Below are positions 43,857-52,604 of a stretch of DNA of 64,000 nt, piece by piece. Source of the DNA: Ramlibacter sp. (lineage in GTDB: Bacteria; Pseudomonadota; Gammaproteobacteria; Burkholderiales; Burkholderiaceae_C); the NCBI GenBank assembly GCA_016713005.1, contig JADJPY010000012.1:620001-684000 (forward strand), given 5' to 3'. The number at the start of each line of letters is the position of its first letter. Position 1 is the stretch's first letter. The notes beneath the pieces are model-generated. The model was not told where the DNA came from. It made no database searches and worked only from the letters and a program-made list of their open reading frames with translations. A program made the position numbers and the translations under genes.

Positions 43857-44990
43857 ACGCTTTTTTTCGACAAGCCGAAGCAGCTGCGTGGCCAGATCGT
43901 CCTGTGCCATGGCCCGCCCGCGGGCTTGCTGCACGCAAGCGGCCCAACCGGTGATGTCCATGTCTCTGATTGGCCCCGTCGGCGGCTCGTCGGCGTTCCA
44001 CGCCGAATGCAGCGCCCGAAGCGACGCGGGGGCGTCCATCCAGTCCAGGAACGCCGAAAGCTTGGGCAGATGGGCGTCATCGTGCTGCGGGTAGATCTGC
44101 CAGATGAAAGGCACAGCCTGCAGCACGGTGCCCTGGGTCCGTGCGGCCCACAAGGCGCGTACCAGCGAGTCCTCGCCGCGCACGAAATTCAGGTCACAGG
44201 ACCACAGCAGGTGATCGAATTCCGGTTGGGGCACCAGTGCCATCGGCGTGACCACCAGCTTGTCGCCCACCCGGACCTGCTCGCCCGCCCTCAGCGGCTT
44301 GCCCAGCAGGCGGCCAACCTCGGCGCTGGCGCGACCGGCCGTCACCAGCAACTGCACGGGCGCCGCCCCACCAGCCAGACCGTCCAGCAGCGCCTTCAGG
44401 GCTGGCGGTTCGTAGCAGAACAGGCTGATCAACCGTTCACCCTGCCAGGAAACTCCCTGCCCGCGCAGCCAACCGGCCCGGTCAAACCGGCCCTGGCGGA
44501 CGCCCAACCCGGCCTCACGCAGCAACCCGCCAGTGGCCGGTGTGAATCCCGGGTAGAAGAAATGCTTGATCAGCCCTGTGCCCGGCCCGGCCAGCACAGG
44601 AGAGGGCAGGCCGTGCATGCGTTCCACATACGGTTCGGCCGACAGGTACTCCAGATTGATCCATACGGGTTTTTGGCCTCCAGCCCTTGCACGTTCTGCA
44701 TGTGCTGCTATCAATTCAGGAGCAGGATCGCAGCCGAAGGCCTCAACCAGCACATCGCCGGGGCCAGGGCAGGTCTGCGCGGCCGTCCAGTGCAGGACCG
44801 TCACCCCTGCTGCTCCCCGCGGGGCCATCCACCCCAGGGCGGCTGGATCGTCGACCCACAGGCGCACCCGCTGGCCTTGGCTGGCGAGTTGTGCCGACAG
44901 GCGCCAGCACACGCCCAGGTCGCCGTGGTTGTCGATGACCTTGCAGAAGATGTCCCAGAGCAGAGCGGGTGCCACGGACGGATTGTCCAC
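43854..44990 (-). CDS. earP: EF-P arginine-32 rhamnosyltransferase EarP
   Basis: 378-aa GT-B glycosyltransferase that attaches rhamnose from dTDP-rhamnose to Arg32 of EF-P. The N-terminus WDIFCKVIDNHGDLGVCWRL carries the acceptor-side Asp, and the nucleotide site is NFVRGEDSLVRALWAA followed by PFIWQIYPQ. The start is GTG 44990. Repeat copy 8 lies in frame at about residues 88-107 (PAPELIAAHAERARAGGQKP). The adjacent efp with Arg32 supports the call fully. Confidence 0.96.
   Translation of the reverse strand: MDNPSVAPALLWDIFCKVIDNHGDLGVCWRLSAQLASQGQRVRLWVDDPAALGWMAPRGAAGVTVLHWTAAQTCPGPGDVLVEAFGCDPAPELIAAHAERARAGGQKPVWINLEYLSAEPYVERMHGLPSPVLAGPGTGLIKHFFYPGFTPATGGLLREAGLGVRQGRFDRAGWLRGQGVSWQGERLISLFCYEPPALKALLDGLAGGAAPVQLLVTAGRASAEVGRLLGKPLRAGEQVRVGDKLVVTPMALVPQPEFDHLLWSCDLNFVRGEDSLVRALWAARTQGTVLQAVPFIWQIYPQHDDAHLPKLSAFLDWMDAPASLRALHSAWNADEPPTGPIRDMDITGWAACVQQARGRAMAQDDLATQLLRLVEKKR
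44670..44727 (+). repeat. 58-bp dispersed repeat, copy 8 (inside earP)
   Basis: Opposite strand to earP, one of the more diverged copies. TTTTTGGCCTCCAGCCC is at positions 1-17 and GCTATCAATTCAGGAGC at 38-54 (TAGC changed to GAGC). It reads in the common reverse frame (GCT CCT GAA TTG ATA GCA). Confidence 0.75.
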
Positions 44991-45062
44991 GCTGGTGGGC
45001 GCCCGCTATAGTTTGGCGTCCCCCCCGCCGTGCGGGGCGGGCGCGCACTGAAAGGAATGTGT

Positions 45063-45332
45063 ATGTCAACTGCGGCTTCCGTAGCAGCTCCCTCCCTGTC
45101 CTGGCGCAGGGCGCTGGTCCTCTGGTGGAGCTTCTTCTGGCGTGCCTTTCTGTACGGCGTGGTGCTGGGCATGCTGCTGGGAGGCATGGCGGGCTTTTAC
45201 GCCGTCGTGTCCGGTGCGTCCGAGCAGGCGGCGGTGTACGGCTCCATCGCCGGGTGGGTGGCAACGCTTCCTGCCTCCCTGCTGGCGTTGAAGCAGGCCG
45301 TTTCGCGCCACCTGGGGTCCCTGACGGCGTGA
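45063..45332 (+). CDS. Small two-helix membrane protein, unknown
   Basis: 89-aa protein with two membrane segments, ALVLWWSFFWRAFLYGVVLG with GMLLGGMAGFYAVVS, and VYGSIAGWVATLPASLLALK. No known family is recognised. ATG 45063 is preceded by AAAGGA at a good distance. Its stop overlaps the GTG start of uvrC, so it is translationally coupled to DNA repair. It is divergent from earP. Confidence 0.72.
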   Translation: MSTAASVAAPSLSWRRALVLWWSFFWRAFLYGVVLGMLLGGMAGFYAVVSGASEQAAVYGSIAGWVATLPASLLALKQAVSRHLGSLTA

Positions 45333-47302
45333 CCACACCCGACGGATCCAGGCCCGCTTCGGCGCATCCGCCCGCCTTGCTGGCGGAGGTGGCTGCCCTG
45401 CCGGCGCTCCCCGGCGTGTACCGGTATTTCGACGCGGAAGGGGGCGTGCTGTACGTGGGCAAGGCCCGCAACCTGAAGAAGCGCGTTTCCAGCTATTTCC
45501 AGCGCAATCACGACGGCACGCGCATAGGCCACATGGTGGGCAAGATCGTCCGCATGGAGACCACCGTCGTGCGGTCCGAGGCCGAGGCCCTGCTGCTTGA
45601 AAACAACCTCATCAAGTCGCTGAACCCGCGCTACAACATCCTGTTTCGCGACGACAAGAGCTATCCGTATGTGCGGATCTCGGCCGCGGGCCCCGGCGGC
45701 GACAGGCCTCTCGCCACAGCCTTCCCGCGCATGGCCTACTACCGGGGCGCGACGGATCGTCGCCACCACTATTTCGGACCCTATCCCAACGCGTGGTCCG
45801 TCAGGGAAGCGCTGGTGCTGCTGCAAAAGGCGTTTCGCCTGCGTACGTGCGAGGACTCGGTGTTTGCCAACCGCACGCGCCCCTGCCTGCTGTACCAGAT
45901 CAAGCGCTGCTCCGGCCCCTGTGTGGGGCACATCTCCCAGGCCGATTACGCGCAGGACGTCGCGCACGCCAGCGGCTTCCTTCGCGGCGAGGCGCAGACC
46001 GTGATCAGCACGCTGGAATTGCGCATGCTGGCCCATGCCGAGCGGCTTGAGTTCGAGCGGGCCGCCGAATTGCGCAACCAGATTGCCGCGCTTTCGGATG
46101 TGCGGCACCAGCAGGCGGTGGAGTCGGTGTCGGACAGGGATGTCGACATCCTGGCCGTGCGGGTCGAAGGCGGGAAGGCGTGCGTCAACCTGGCCATGGT
46201 GCGCGGGGGCCGGCACCTGGGCGATCGCCCCTACTTTCCGGCGCATGTCGAGGACGGTGCTGCGCTGCTCGGGGTCGAGGACGGCGCCGGCAAGGCGCCG
46301 AGCGTGGAGGTCCAGGTGCTGGAGGCGTTTGTGGCGCAACACTACCTGGGCGTGCCGGTTCCGCCTGCGCTGATCACCAGTGCGCCCATCAGCGCTTCGC
46401 TGGTGGAAGCGTTGTCTCAGCAGGCTGGACAGAAGGTGCGTGCCGTGCACCAGCCGCGTGAACAGCGCCGCATCTGGCTGGAGATGGCGCAGAAGAACGC
46501 CGCCCTGCAGCTGGCGCGCCTGCTGGCCGAAGAAGGCTCCCAGCAGGCCCGCACGCGGGCCCTGGTGGATGCGCTGGACTTGGCGCCCGCCGATGGCGAT
46601 GAATCCCTGGACACATTCCGTATCGAGTGTTTCGACATCTCCCACACCGCTGGCGAGGCGACGCAGGCATCCTGTGTCGTGTTCCAGAACCACAAGATGC
46701 AGTCCGCCGAATACCGCCGCTACAACATCGATGGCATCACGCCGGGGGACGACTATGCCGCCATGCGCCAGGTGCTGTTGCGGCGGTATGGCAAGCTGGC
46801 TGACGCGGTCCGCGAGGCCAGCCTGGCGGGGCCGCGCGCCGGCGGGGGGGCGCGATTGCCCGACCTGGTGCTGGTGGACGGTGGCAAGGGGCAGGTCAGC
46901 ATGGCGCGCGAAGTGTTTGAGTCGCTGGGTCTGGACCTGTCGCTCATCGCCGGTGTCGAAAAAGGCGAGGGCCGCAAGGTTGGCCTGGAAGAACTGGTGT
47001 TTGCGGACGGGCGGGACAAGGTGTCGCTGGGGCGGGATTCCGCCGCGCTGATGCTGGTGGCACAAATCCGCGACGAGGCCCACCGCTTTGCCATCACCGG
47101 GATGCGGGCGCGACGTGCGAAAGTGCGCACCGGCGGCAGCCGGCTGGAGGACATCCCGGGCATCGGGGCGCGCCGCCGGGCGAAATTGCTGCAACGCTTT
47201 GGCGGCATCCGCGGAGTGGTCGCAGCCGGTGTGGAGGACATCGCTACCGTTGAAGGCATTTCCAGGGAACTGGCTGAGGAGATCTACCGTGCACTGCATT
47301 GA
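45329..47302 (+). CDS. uvrC: Excinuclease ABC subunit C
   Basis: 657-aa nuclease that makes both incisions in UvrABC nucleotide excision repair. The GIY-YIG nuclease (PGVYRYFDAEGGVLYVGKAR), the UVR motif for UvrB binding (RLEFERAAELRNQIAAL), the EndoV-like C-terminal nuclease (FDISHTAGE, LVLVDGGKGQ) and tandem HhH (LEDIPGIGARRRAKLLQRFG) are all present. The start is GTG 45329 overlapping the small membrane protein; a much longer upstream frame is a shadow. Confidence 0.97.
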   Translation: MTTPDGSRPASAHPPALLAEVAALPALPGVYRYFDAEGGVLYVGKARNLKKRVSSYFQRNHDGTRIGHMVGKIVRMETTVVRSEAEALLLENNLIKSLNPRYNILFRDDKSYPYVRISAAGPGGDRPLATAFPRMAYYRGATDRRHHYFGPYPNAWSVREALVLLQKAFRLRTCEDSVFANRTRPCLLYQIKRCSGPCVGHISQADYAQDVAHASGFLRGEAQTVISTLELRMLAHAERLEFERAAELRNQIAALSDVRHQQAVESVSDRDVDILAVRVEGGKACVNLAMVRGGRHLGDRPYFPAHVEDGAALLGVEDGAGKAPSVEVQVLEAFVAQHYLGVPVPPALITSAPISASLVEALSQQAGQKVRAVHQPREQRRIWLEMAQKNAALQLARLLAEEGSQQARTRALVDALDLAPADGDESLDTFRIECFDISHTAGEATQASCVVFQNHKMQSAEYRRYNIDGITPGDDYAAMRQVLLRRYGKLADAVREASLAGPRAGGGARLPDLVLVDGGKGQVSMAREVFESLGLDLSLIAGVEKGEGRKVGLEELVFADGRDKVSLGRDSAALMLVAQIRDEAHRFAITGMRARRAKVRTGGSRLEDIPGIGARRRAKLLQRFGGIRGVVAAGVEDIATVEGISRELAEEIYRALH

Positions 47303-47807
47303 CCGAATCAAAGCGGCTGCGGCCGTCCTGCTGGCTGTTGTCTCGCTTGCCGCGTGTTCTGTGCGCCCGTTGCCTCCCGATACGCCGCCGCCGGGACCGG
47401 TCGTCTCCCCGCCCGCGGGCCCCGGACCTGCGCCAGGGGTTGCGGGTGTGCCCCCGGCCGCGCCGATGGCGCCTCCGAGGAACTGGGACGAGTACAAGCT
47501 GCGCGCGGCGCAACGCATCACGCAGGCCAATCCTTCGGAAACGTTTTCGGGGGCGCTGCCGGAGTCGCTGGCCTCCATCCCCGTGCTGCAGGTGCAACTC
47601 AATGCCGACGGCTCGATCCGGTCGATCGATGTGTTGCGCACCCCGCGGTTTCACCCGCACACGTTGCAGCTCGCGACCCAGGCCATCCGGCGCGCCGCGC
47701 CATTTGGCCCTGTGGGTCACTTGCCGCGGCCCTGGCAGTTCAGCGAAACCTTCCTGTACAACGACGACTTCAAATTCCAGCTGAGGACGCTCGCAGAGAC
47801 GCCGTAG
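47289..47807 (+). CDS. Proline-rich lipoprotein with TonB-C-like domain
   Basis: 172-aa lipoprotein. Start GTG 47289 overlaps uvrC by 14 bp. The signal MHCIDRIKAAAAVLLAVVSL is followed by lipobox LAAC. A Pro/Gly-rich spacer (about residues 30-60) precedes a domain (PVLQVQLNADGSIRSIDVL and QLATQAIRRAAPFGPVGHLP) that resembles the C-terminal beta fold of TonB-family energy transducers. Unlike TonB it has a lipid anchor instead of a transmembrane helix. Its role is unknown. Confidence 0.8.
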   Translation: MHCIDRIKAAAAVLLAVVSLAACSVRPLPPDTPPPGPVVSPPAGPGPAPGVAGVPPAAPMAPPRNWDEYKLRAAQRITQANPSETFSGALPESLASIPVLQVQLNADGSIRSIDVLRTPRFHPHTLQLATQAIRRAAPFGPVGHLPRPWQFSETFLYNDDFKFQLRTLAETP

Positions 47808-47882
47808 ACACCCGTCCTGCAGGGCGGGGACAGGTCCTGACCGGCGTGCGGCACCCGGGCTGCGGCGTGCCACAATCAGCGC

Positions 47883-48449
47883 ATGTTCTTCACCATTCCC
47901 ACGATACTGACCTGGACGCGCATCGTCGCGATCCCGCTGATCGTGGGTGTGTTCGACCTCTGGCCCGATCGCGCCATCAGCAATCTGGTGGCCACGGTGC
48001 TGTTTGTGGTGTTTGCGCTTACCGACTGGCTTGACGGGTGGCTGGCGCGCAAGCTGAACCAGACTTCCTCATTTGGCGCGTTCCTCGACCCCGTGGCCGA
48101 CAAGTTTCTTGTCTGCGCTTCCCTGCTGGTGCTGGTGCACCTCAACCGGGTGGGTGTGATCGTCGCGCTGATCATCATCGGTCGCGAGATCGCCATCTCG
48201 GCGCTTCGTGAATGGATGGCCCAGATCGGCGCGTCGCGCAGCGTGGCGGTGCACATGATCGGCAAGGTCAAGACGGTCGTGCAGATGGTGGCGATTCCCT
48301 TCCTGCTGTTCGACGGCAGGCTGTTCGGCGTGATTGACACCCGGCTGTGGGGCACCTGGCTGATCTGGGTCGCTGCCGTGCTGACGATCTGGTCAATGGT
48401 GTACTACCTGCGCCGCGCCATACCGGAAATCCGGGCGCGGGCGAAATGA
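47883..48449 (+). CDS. pgsA: CDP-diacylglycerol--glycerol-3-phosphate 3-phosphatidyltransferase
   Basis: 188-aa membrane enzyme that makes phosphatidylglycerol phosphate, the first step to PG and cardiolipin. The CDP-alcohol motif D51-G-x2-A-R-x8-G65-x3-D69-x3-D73 is exact (DGWLARKLNQTSSFGAFLDP). About five membrane helices are present. TGC-CACAAT ends 6 nt before the ATG with no ribosome-binding site, a leaderless pattern. The stop overlaps the EamA start (ATGA). uvrC-pgsA is a conserved neighbourhood in proteobacteria. Confidence 0.96.
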   Translation: MFFTIPTILTWTRIVAIPLIVGVFDLWPDRAISNLVATVLFVVFALTDWLDGWLARKLNQTSSFGAFLDPVADKFLVCASLLVLVHLNRVGVIVALIIIGREIAISALREWMAQIGASRSVAVHMIGKVKTVVQMVAIPFLLFDGRLFGVIDTRLWGTWLIWVAAVLTIWSMVYYLRRAIPEIRARAK

Positions 48450-49342
48450 GCGGGTCGCCCCGCGACGGGGCCCTGCTGCGGGCCATGCCCGCCGTGTTCG
48501 TGCTGATCTGGAGCACCGGTTTCATCGTTGCCCGCTACGGCATGCCGCACGCGCCGCCCATGAAATTCCTGGCGGTCCGTTATGCCCTGTCGTTCCTCTG
48601 TTTCCTGCTGTGGATCCGGGTCTCGGGTGTGCGCTGGCCGCAGTCGCGCGGGCAATGGGGGCACCTGGCCGTCACGGGCGTGTTGATGCATGCCGTGTAC
48701 CTGGGTGGTGTCTGGGCCGCAGTCAAGGCAGGCATGGGTGCGGGACTGTCGTCGCTGATCGTGGGTCTGCAGCCTGTGTTGACGGCGGTATGGCTGTCCG
48801 CCAGCGGTTCAAGTGTCACCCGGCGCCAGTGGCTGGGCCTGTCGCTGGGCCTGGCGGGCCTCGTGCTGGTCGTGTCCCGAAAATTTGCCCAGGGCAGCGC
48901 GGGCGACACTGCCACGGCGTTCAATGTGGCATTGGCTGTGCTTGCGCTGCTGGCCATCACCATTGGCACGCTGTACCAGAAGCGGTTCGTGCAGCCCTGC
49001 GACGTGCGCAGCGCCAATGCGGTTCAGTTGCTGGCCGCCCTGGCGGTGACGTTGCCGCTGGCGTTGCTGGAGTCTGAAACCATGCGCTGGAACACCGAAC
49101 TGGCCGGTGCCATGGCATGGTCGGTGCTGGGCCTCACGCTGGGTGGCAGCTCGCTGCTTTACCTGCTGATCCAGCGTGGCGCTGCAGCGTCCGTTACCAG
49201 CCTGATGTACCTGGTGCCGCCCACCACCGCGCTGGTCGCCTGGGTGTTGTTCAGCGAACCGGTGACGGCGGTGACCCTGGCGGGCACCGCACTCACCGCG
49301 TTTGGCGTGAGCCTCGTGGTGAGGCCGTCGAAATCGGCCTAG
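48446..49342 (+). CDS. EamA/DMT-family transporter
   Basis: 298-aa ten-helix drug/metabolite transporter with two EamA repeats: RAMPAVFVLIWSTGFIVAR in the first, YLVPPTTALVAWVLFSEPVT in the second. Family members export amino acids or other metabolites; substrate unknown. ATG 48446 overlaps pgsA by 4 bp. It overlaps the convergent LysR gene by 4 bp. Confidence 0.9.
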   Translation: MSGSPRDGALLRAMPAVFVLIWSTGFIVARYGMPHAPPMKFLAVRYALSFLCFLLWIRVSGVRWPQSRGQWGHLAVTGVLMHAVYLGGVWAAVKAGMGAGLSSLIVGLQPVLTAVWLSASGSSVTRRQWLGLSLGLAGLVLVVSRKFAQGSAGDTATAFNVALAVLALLAITIGTLYQKRFVQPCDVRSANAVQLLAALAVTLPLALLESETMRWNTELAGAMAWSVLGLTLGGSSLLYLLIQRGAAASVTSLMYLVPPTTALVAWVLFSEPVTAVTLAGTALTAFGVSLVVRPSKSA

Positions 49343-50274
49343 GCGGAGCGAACCTTCCAGGGCGTGTGGCGGAACTGATCCGCCAGAAAGTCGGTCAGCA
49401 GGCGCATCCGTCGCGGCACCTGCGGCCTGTAGGGGGCGAGCCAGTGGATGTCGGCGTCGGCCATGCTCCAGGCCGGCAGCACGCGCACCAGCTGGCCGGA
49501 CGCCAGTTGCGGGGCGATGTCCCACAGGCTGCGCAGCATGATGCCGCGACCGGCGAGGCACCAGTCGCGCACCACCTCCCCGGAGTTGCTGGACAGCGGT
49601 CCCTGCACCACCACGCGTGTGACCGCCTTGTCGCGTTCCTTTTGGAGCTGCCACACGTCATACCGCTGGCCCGGGGCATTGCCGTTCTCGCGCACCGTCA
49701 GACACGCGTGTGATGCCAGAGTCGGCAGGTCTGCCGGCGTGCCGTGGCGTCGCAGGTAGGCAGGTGACGCCACCAGCACACGCTGGTTGCGTGCCAGACG
49801 GCGCGATACCCACTGCGCAGTGTGGCTTCCCTGCAGCGACCACAGCCAGACGGCGCCGTCGTAACCATCGCGCGCAAGGTCAGGCAACTGCTCGGTCAAT
49901 TGAAGTTCGATGGACAACCGCGGGTATTGCTCCTGGAACAGGGCCAGGGCCGGTGCCAGCCACAGCCGACCGAAGCCGAAAGTCGCTGCGAGGCGGATCA
50001 CACCGGTCGGTTCGGACTGGCGCTCCTGCAGTTCCGCCTCCAGGGCCTCGAAGCCCTTCAGCAATGCCAACGCCCGCTCACACACGGCATCGCCCTCTGG
50101 CGTGGGGCTGACACGCCGGGTGGTGCGCAGGAACAGCCGCGCACCCAGGCGCGCCTCCAGCGCGGCAAGTCGCTTGGTCACCGCGGGAGGCGCCAGCCCG
50201 AGGCTGGCCGCGGCCCCGGAGAGGCTGCCCTGGTCGCGAATGGCAAGCACGAGGCTCAGGTCACCGCGTTCCAT
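49339..50274 (-). CDS. LysR-type transcriptional regulator
   Basis: 311-aa regulator. The N-terminal winged helix (LSLVLAIRDQGSLSGAAASL, APPAVTKRLAALEARLGARL) is followed by a substrate-binding domain (GVIRLAATFGFGRLWLAPAL). The DQGS-GAAA-PAVTKR-A-LE pattern is typical of the DsdC/GcvA-like large group. It is divergent from the haloacetate-dehalogenase-like gene with 76 bp between, a layout in which LysR proteins usually control the neighbour. The inducer is unknown but may be a haloacid or a hydroxy-dicarboxylate. Confidence 0.93.
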   Translation of the reverse strand: MERGDLSLVLAIRDQGSLSGAAASLGLAPPAVTKRLAALEARLGARLFLRTTRRVSPTPEGDAVCERALALLKGFEALEAELQERQSEPTGVIRLAATFGFGRLWLAPALALFQEQYPRLSIELQLTEQLPDLARDGYDGAVWLWSLQGSHTAQWVSRRLARNQRVLVASPAYLRRHGTPADLPTLASHACLTVRENGNAPGQRYDVWQLQKERDKAVTRVVVQGPLSSNSGEVVRDWCLAGRGIMLRSLWDIAPQLASGQLVRVLPAWSMADADIHWLAPYRPQVPRRMRLLTDFLADQFRHTPWKVRSA

Positions 50275-50298
50275 TTATTTCTTTTGTGGAAATAATCA

Positions 50299-50324
50299 TT
50301 TGCCATATTATTGCTTGTGGCAAA
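50299..50324 (+). promoter_or_regulatory. Inverted repeat between LysR and dehalogenase genes
   Basis: TTTGCCA, 12-nt spacer, TGGCAAA: perfect 7-bp arms in an AT-rich island. It could be a regulator binding site, though the spacing is longer than the usual T-N11-A LysR box. Confidence 0.5.
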
Positions 50325-50350
50325 CAGCGGCGCAACGCAGAATACCGGCC

Positions 50351-51229
50351 ATGCTGGAAGCCTTCAAACCGTTTGACCTGCTGCACAATGGCGTGCGCCT
50401 GCATGGCCGTGTGGCGGGGCAGGGCGCGGCGTTGCTGCTGTTGCACGGGCATCCTCAAACACACTGCATGTGGCACAAGGTCGCACCCGCGCTGGCACAG
50501 CGCCACCGGGTGGTCCTGATGGATTTGCGCGGCTATGGGGATTCCGACCGTCCCCTGCCCGATGCCATGCACGAGACCCACAGCAAGCGCGAGATGGCGG
50601 CCGATGCGCGCGCGGTCATGGCGGAGTTGGGATGCAGCCGGTTCCAGGTGCTTGCACATGACCGGGGCGCCCGCGTGGCACACAGGCTGGCGATGGATTT
50701 TCCGGAAGCGGTCGAGCGCCTGATGCTGCTGGACATCGCCCCGACCCTGGCCATGTACGGGAACACGTCGCAGGCCTTTGCCACCGCGTACTGGCATTGG
50801 TTCTTCCTGATCCAGCCGCCACCGCTGCCCGAGGCCCTGATCGAAGCAGACCCGGCACGCTATGTGCGCAACGTGATGGGCAAGCGGCACGCGGGCCTGG
50901 ACGCCTTCGCCCCAGAGGCCCTGGCGGAATACGAGCGCTGCGCGGCCATTGCCGGCACGGCGCAGGCCATCTGCGAGGACTACCGCGCCAGCGCCACCAT
51001 TGACCTGGAGCATGACCGCGCCGACATCGCCGCCGGCCGCCGGTTGACGCAGCCGCTGCGCGTCCTATGGGGCCAGCACGGTGCGGTGGGCCAGTGCTTT
51101 GATGTCCCCTCCCTGTGGCGTGAACGCGCAGACGACGTCACGGGCCAGGCCTTGGCCTGCGGCCACTACATCGCCGAGGAGGCGCCGGATGCACTGCTGG
51201 CGCATGCCCTCGAATTCTTCAGACCCTGA
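50351..51229 (+). CDS. Alpha/beta hydrolase, fluoroacetate (haloacetate) dehalogenase-like
   Basis: 292-aa hydrolase. The residues of the fluoroacetate dehalogenase active site are all found: nucleophile D104 with R105 and R108 in AHDRGARVA, D128 in LLDIAPT, halide-binding H149-W150 in AYWHWFF, Tyr211 in EDYRAS, and base H272 in CGHYIAEEAPD. HGHPQTHCMWHKVAP carries the oxyanion region. This is far more specific than a generic epoxide-hydrolase-like fold and predicts cleavage of carbon-halogen bonds in 2-haloacetates. CAGAAT ends 7 nt before the ATG. It is followed by a tartrate-type dehydrogenase 19 nt later. Confidence 0.88.
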   Translation: MLEAFKPFDLLHNGVRLHGRVAGQGAALLLLHGHPQTHCMWHKVAPALAQRHRVVLMDLRGYGDSDRPLPDAMHETHSKREMAADARAVMAELGCSRFQVLAHDRGARVAHRLAMDFPEAVERLMLLDIAPTLAMYGNTSQAFATAYWHWFFLIQPPPLPEALIEADPARYVRNVMGKRHAGLDAFAPEALAEYERCAAIAGTAQAICEDYRASATIDLEHDRADIAAGRRLTQPLRVLWGQHGAVGQCFDVPSLWRERADDVTGQALACGHYIAEEAPDALLAHALEFFRP

Positions 51230-51248
51230 ACCCCAAGGAGACACCACC

Positions 51249-52334
51249 ATGAGCAGGAAACGCATCGCAGTCATCGCCGGCGACGGCATCGGCAAGGAAG
51301 TCATGCCGGAAGGCATCCGGGTGATGGAGGCAGCCGCCGGCAAATTTGGCATCGACCTGCAGTTCGACCATTTCGACTTCTCCAGCTGGGACTATTGCGA
51401 GAAGCACGGCAAGATGCTGCCCGACAACTGGAAGGACCAGATCGGCGGCCATGACGCGATCTACTTTGGTGCCGTCGGCTGGCCCGACAAGATCGCCGAC
51501 CATGTGTCGCTGTGGGGTTCGCTGTTGCTGTTCCGGCGCGAGTTTGATCAGTACATCAACCTGCGCCCGGCGCGCCTGATGCCCGGCATCACGGCGCCGG
51601 TGGTGCGCCGCGATGGCAGCCCGCGCCAGCCGGGCGAGATCGACATGTACATCGTGCGCGAAAACACCGAGGGCGAGTACTCCAGCATTGGCGGGCGCAT
51701 GTACGAAGGCACGCCGCGCGAGATCGTCATCCAGGAAACCGTGATGTCGCGCATCGGCGTGGACCGCGTGCTGAAGTTTGCCTACGAGCTGGCGCAGTCG
51801 CGCCCGAAGAAACACCTGACCAGTGCCACCAAGTCCAACGGCATCTCGATCACCATGCCCTACTGGGACGAGCGCGTGGCCGAGATGGCCAAGGCCTATC
51901 CCGGCGTCAAGACCGACAAGTTCCACATCGACATCCTCACGGCGCACTTCGTGCAGCGCCCGGACTTCTTCGATGTGGTGGTGGCCAGCAACCTGTTTGG
52001 CGACATCCTCAGTGACCTGGGGCCGGCGTGCACCGGCACGATCGGCATCGCGCCCAGCGCCAACCTCAATCCGGACCGCCGGTTTCCGTCGCTGTTCGAG
52101 CCGGTCCACGGCTCTGCGCCCGACATCGCCGGCAGGAACATTGCCAACCCGATCGGGCAGATCTGGTGCGGCGCCATGATGCTGGAGTTCCTGGGCCACA
52201 AGCACGCGCATGACGCAGTGCTGGCCGCCATCGAAAAAGTGCTCGCACCCGACAGCGGCGCGCCGCGCACGGCCGATATCGGCGGGACCGCCAGCACCAC
52301 AGATCTAGGAAAGGCCATCGCCGCTGCCCTGTGA
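51249..52334 (+). CDS. Tartrate/D-malate dehydrogenase (isopropylmalate dehydrogenase family)
   Basis: 361-aa beta-decarboxylating dehydrogenase. IAVIAGDGIGKEVMPEGIRV at the N-terminus, IVRENTEGEYSSIGGRMYEG, and the NAD-site FEPVHGSAPDIAGRNIANPI are diagnostic; WDYCEKHGKMLPDNW supports the TtuC/DmlA subgroup over LeuB. It oxidises tartrate, D-malate or a related hydroxyacid with NAD+. AAGGAG precedes ATG 51249. It sits in one transcription unit with the dehalogenase. Confidence 0.93.
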   Translation: MSRKRIAVIAGDGIGKEVMPEGIRVMEAAAGKFGIDLQFDHFDFSSWDYCEKHGKMLPDNWKDQIGGHDAIYFGAVGWPDKIADHVSLWGSLLLFRREFDQYINLRPARLMPGITAPVVRRDGSPRQPGEIDMYIVRENTEGEYSSIGGRMYEGTPREIVIQETVMSRIGVDRVLKFAYELAQSRPKKHLTSATKSNGISITMPYWDERVAEMAKAYPGVKTDKFHIDILTAHFVQRPDFFDVVVASNLFGDILSDLGPACTGTIGIAPSANLNPDRRFPSLFEPVHGSAPDIAGRNIANPIGQIWCGAMMLEFLGHKHAHDAVLAAIEKVLAPDSGAPRTADIGGTASTTDLGKAIAAAL

Positions 52335-52460
52335 CGGACGGGAGGAATTGTCAAGCCCATTTTTCGCGCTGTCCGGTGACCTTTGCAGCGACGGCAGCAA
52401 GGCGGTCTGTGCAAAACGCATAGAATCCGCCTCCGCGCCGCCGGAAAGCGGCCGGGATTG

Positions 52461-52489
52461 TTGACAGGCGCATGCGCCGTGGCTCTAAT
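52461..52489 (+). promoter_or_regulatory. Sigma-70 promoter of the HU gene
   Basis: TTGACA (52461-52466), 17-bp spacer, TCTAAT (52484-52489), the clearest -35/-10 pair in the window. It gives a leader of about 110 nt. Confidence 0.75.
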
Positions 52490-52604
52490 GACATTGCGCC
52501 GCGTCCTGCCTGCCAACGCCGTCCCGGCGAGAGCCGCAAGCGACAGGACAACTCGAATTTTCAAGAGACATTCCATTCAACCCAACCCAGCTAGAGGGGC
52601 CCTT

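Noticed and set aside
47289..47807. True TonB protein after uvrC
   Set aside because: It has a lipobox rather than a transmembrane anchor, and no exbB/exbD are near; only the C-terminal fold is TonB-like.
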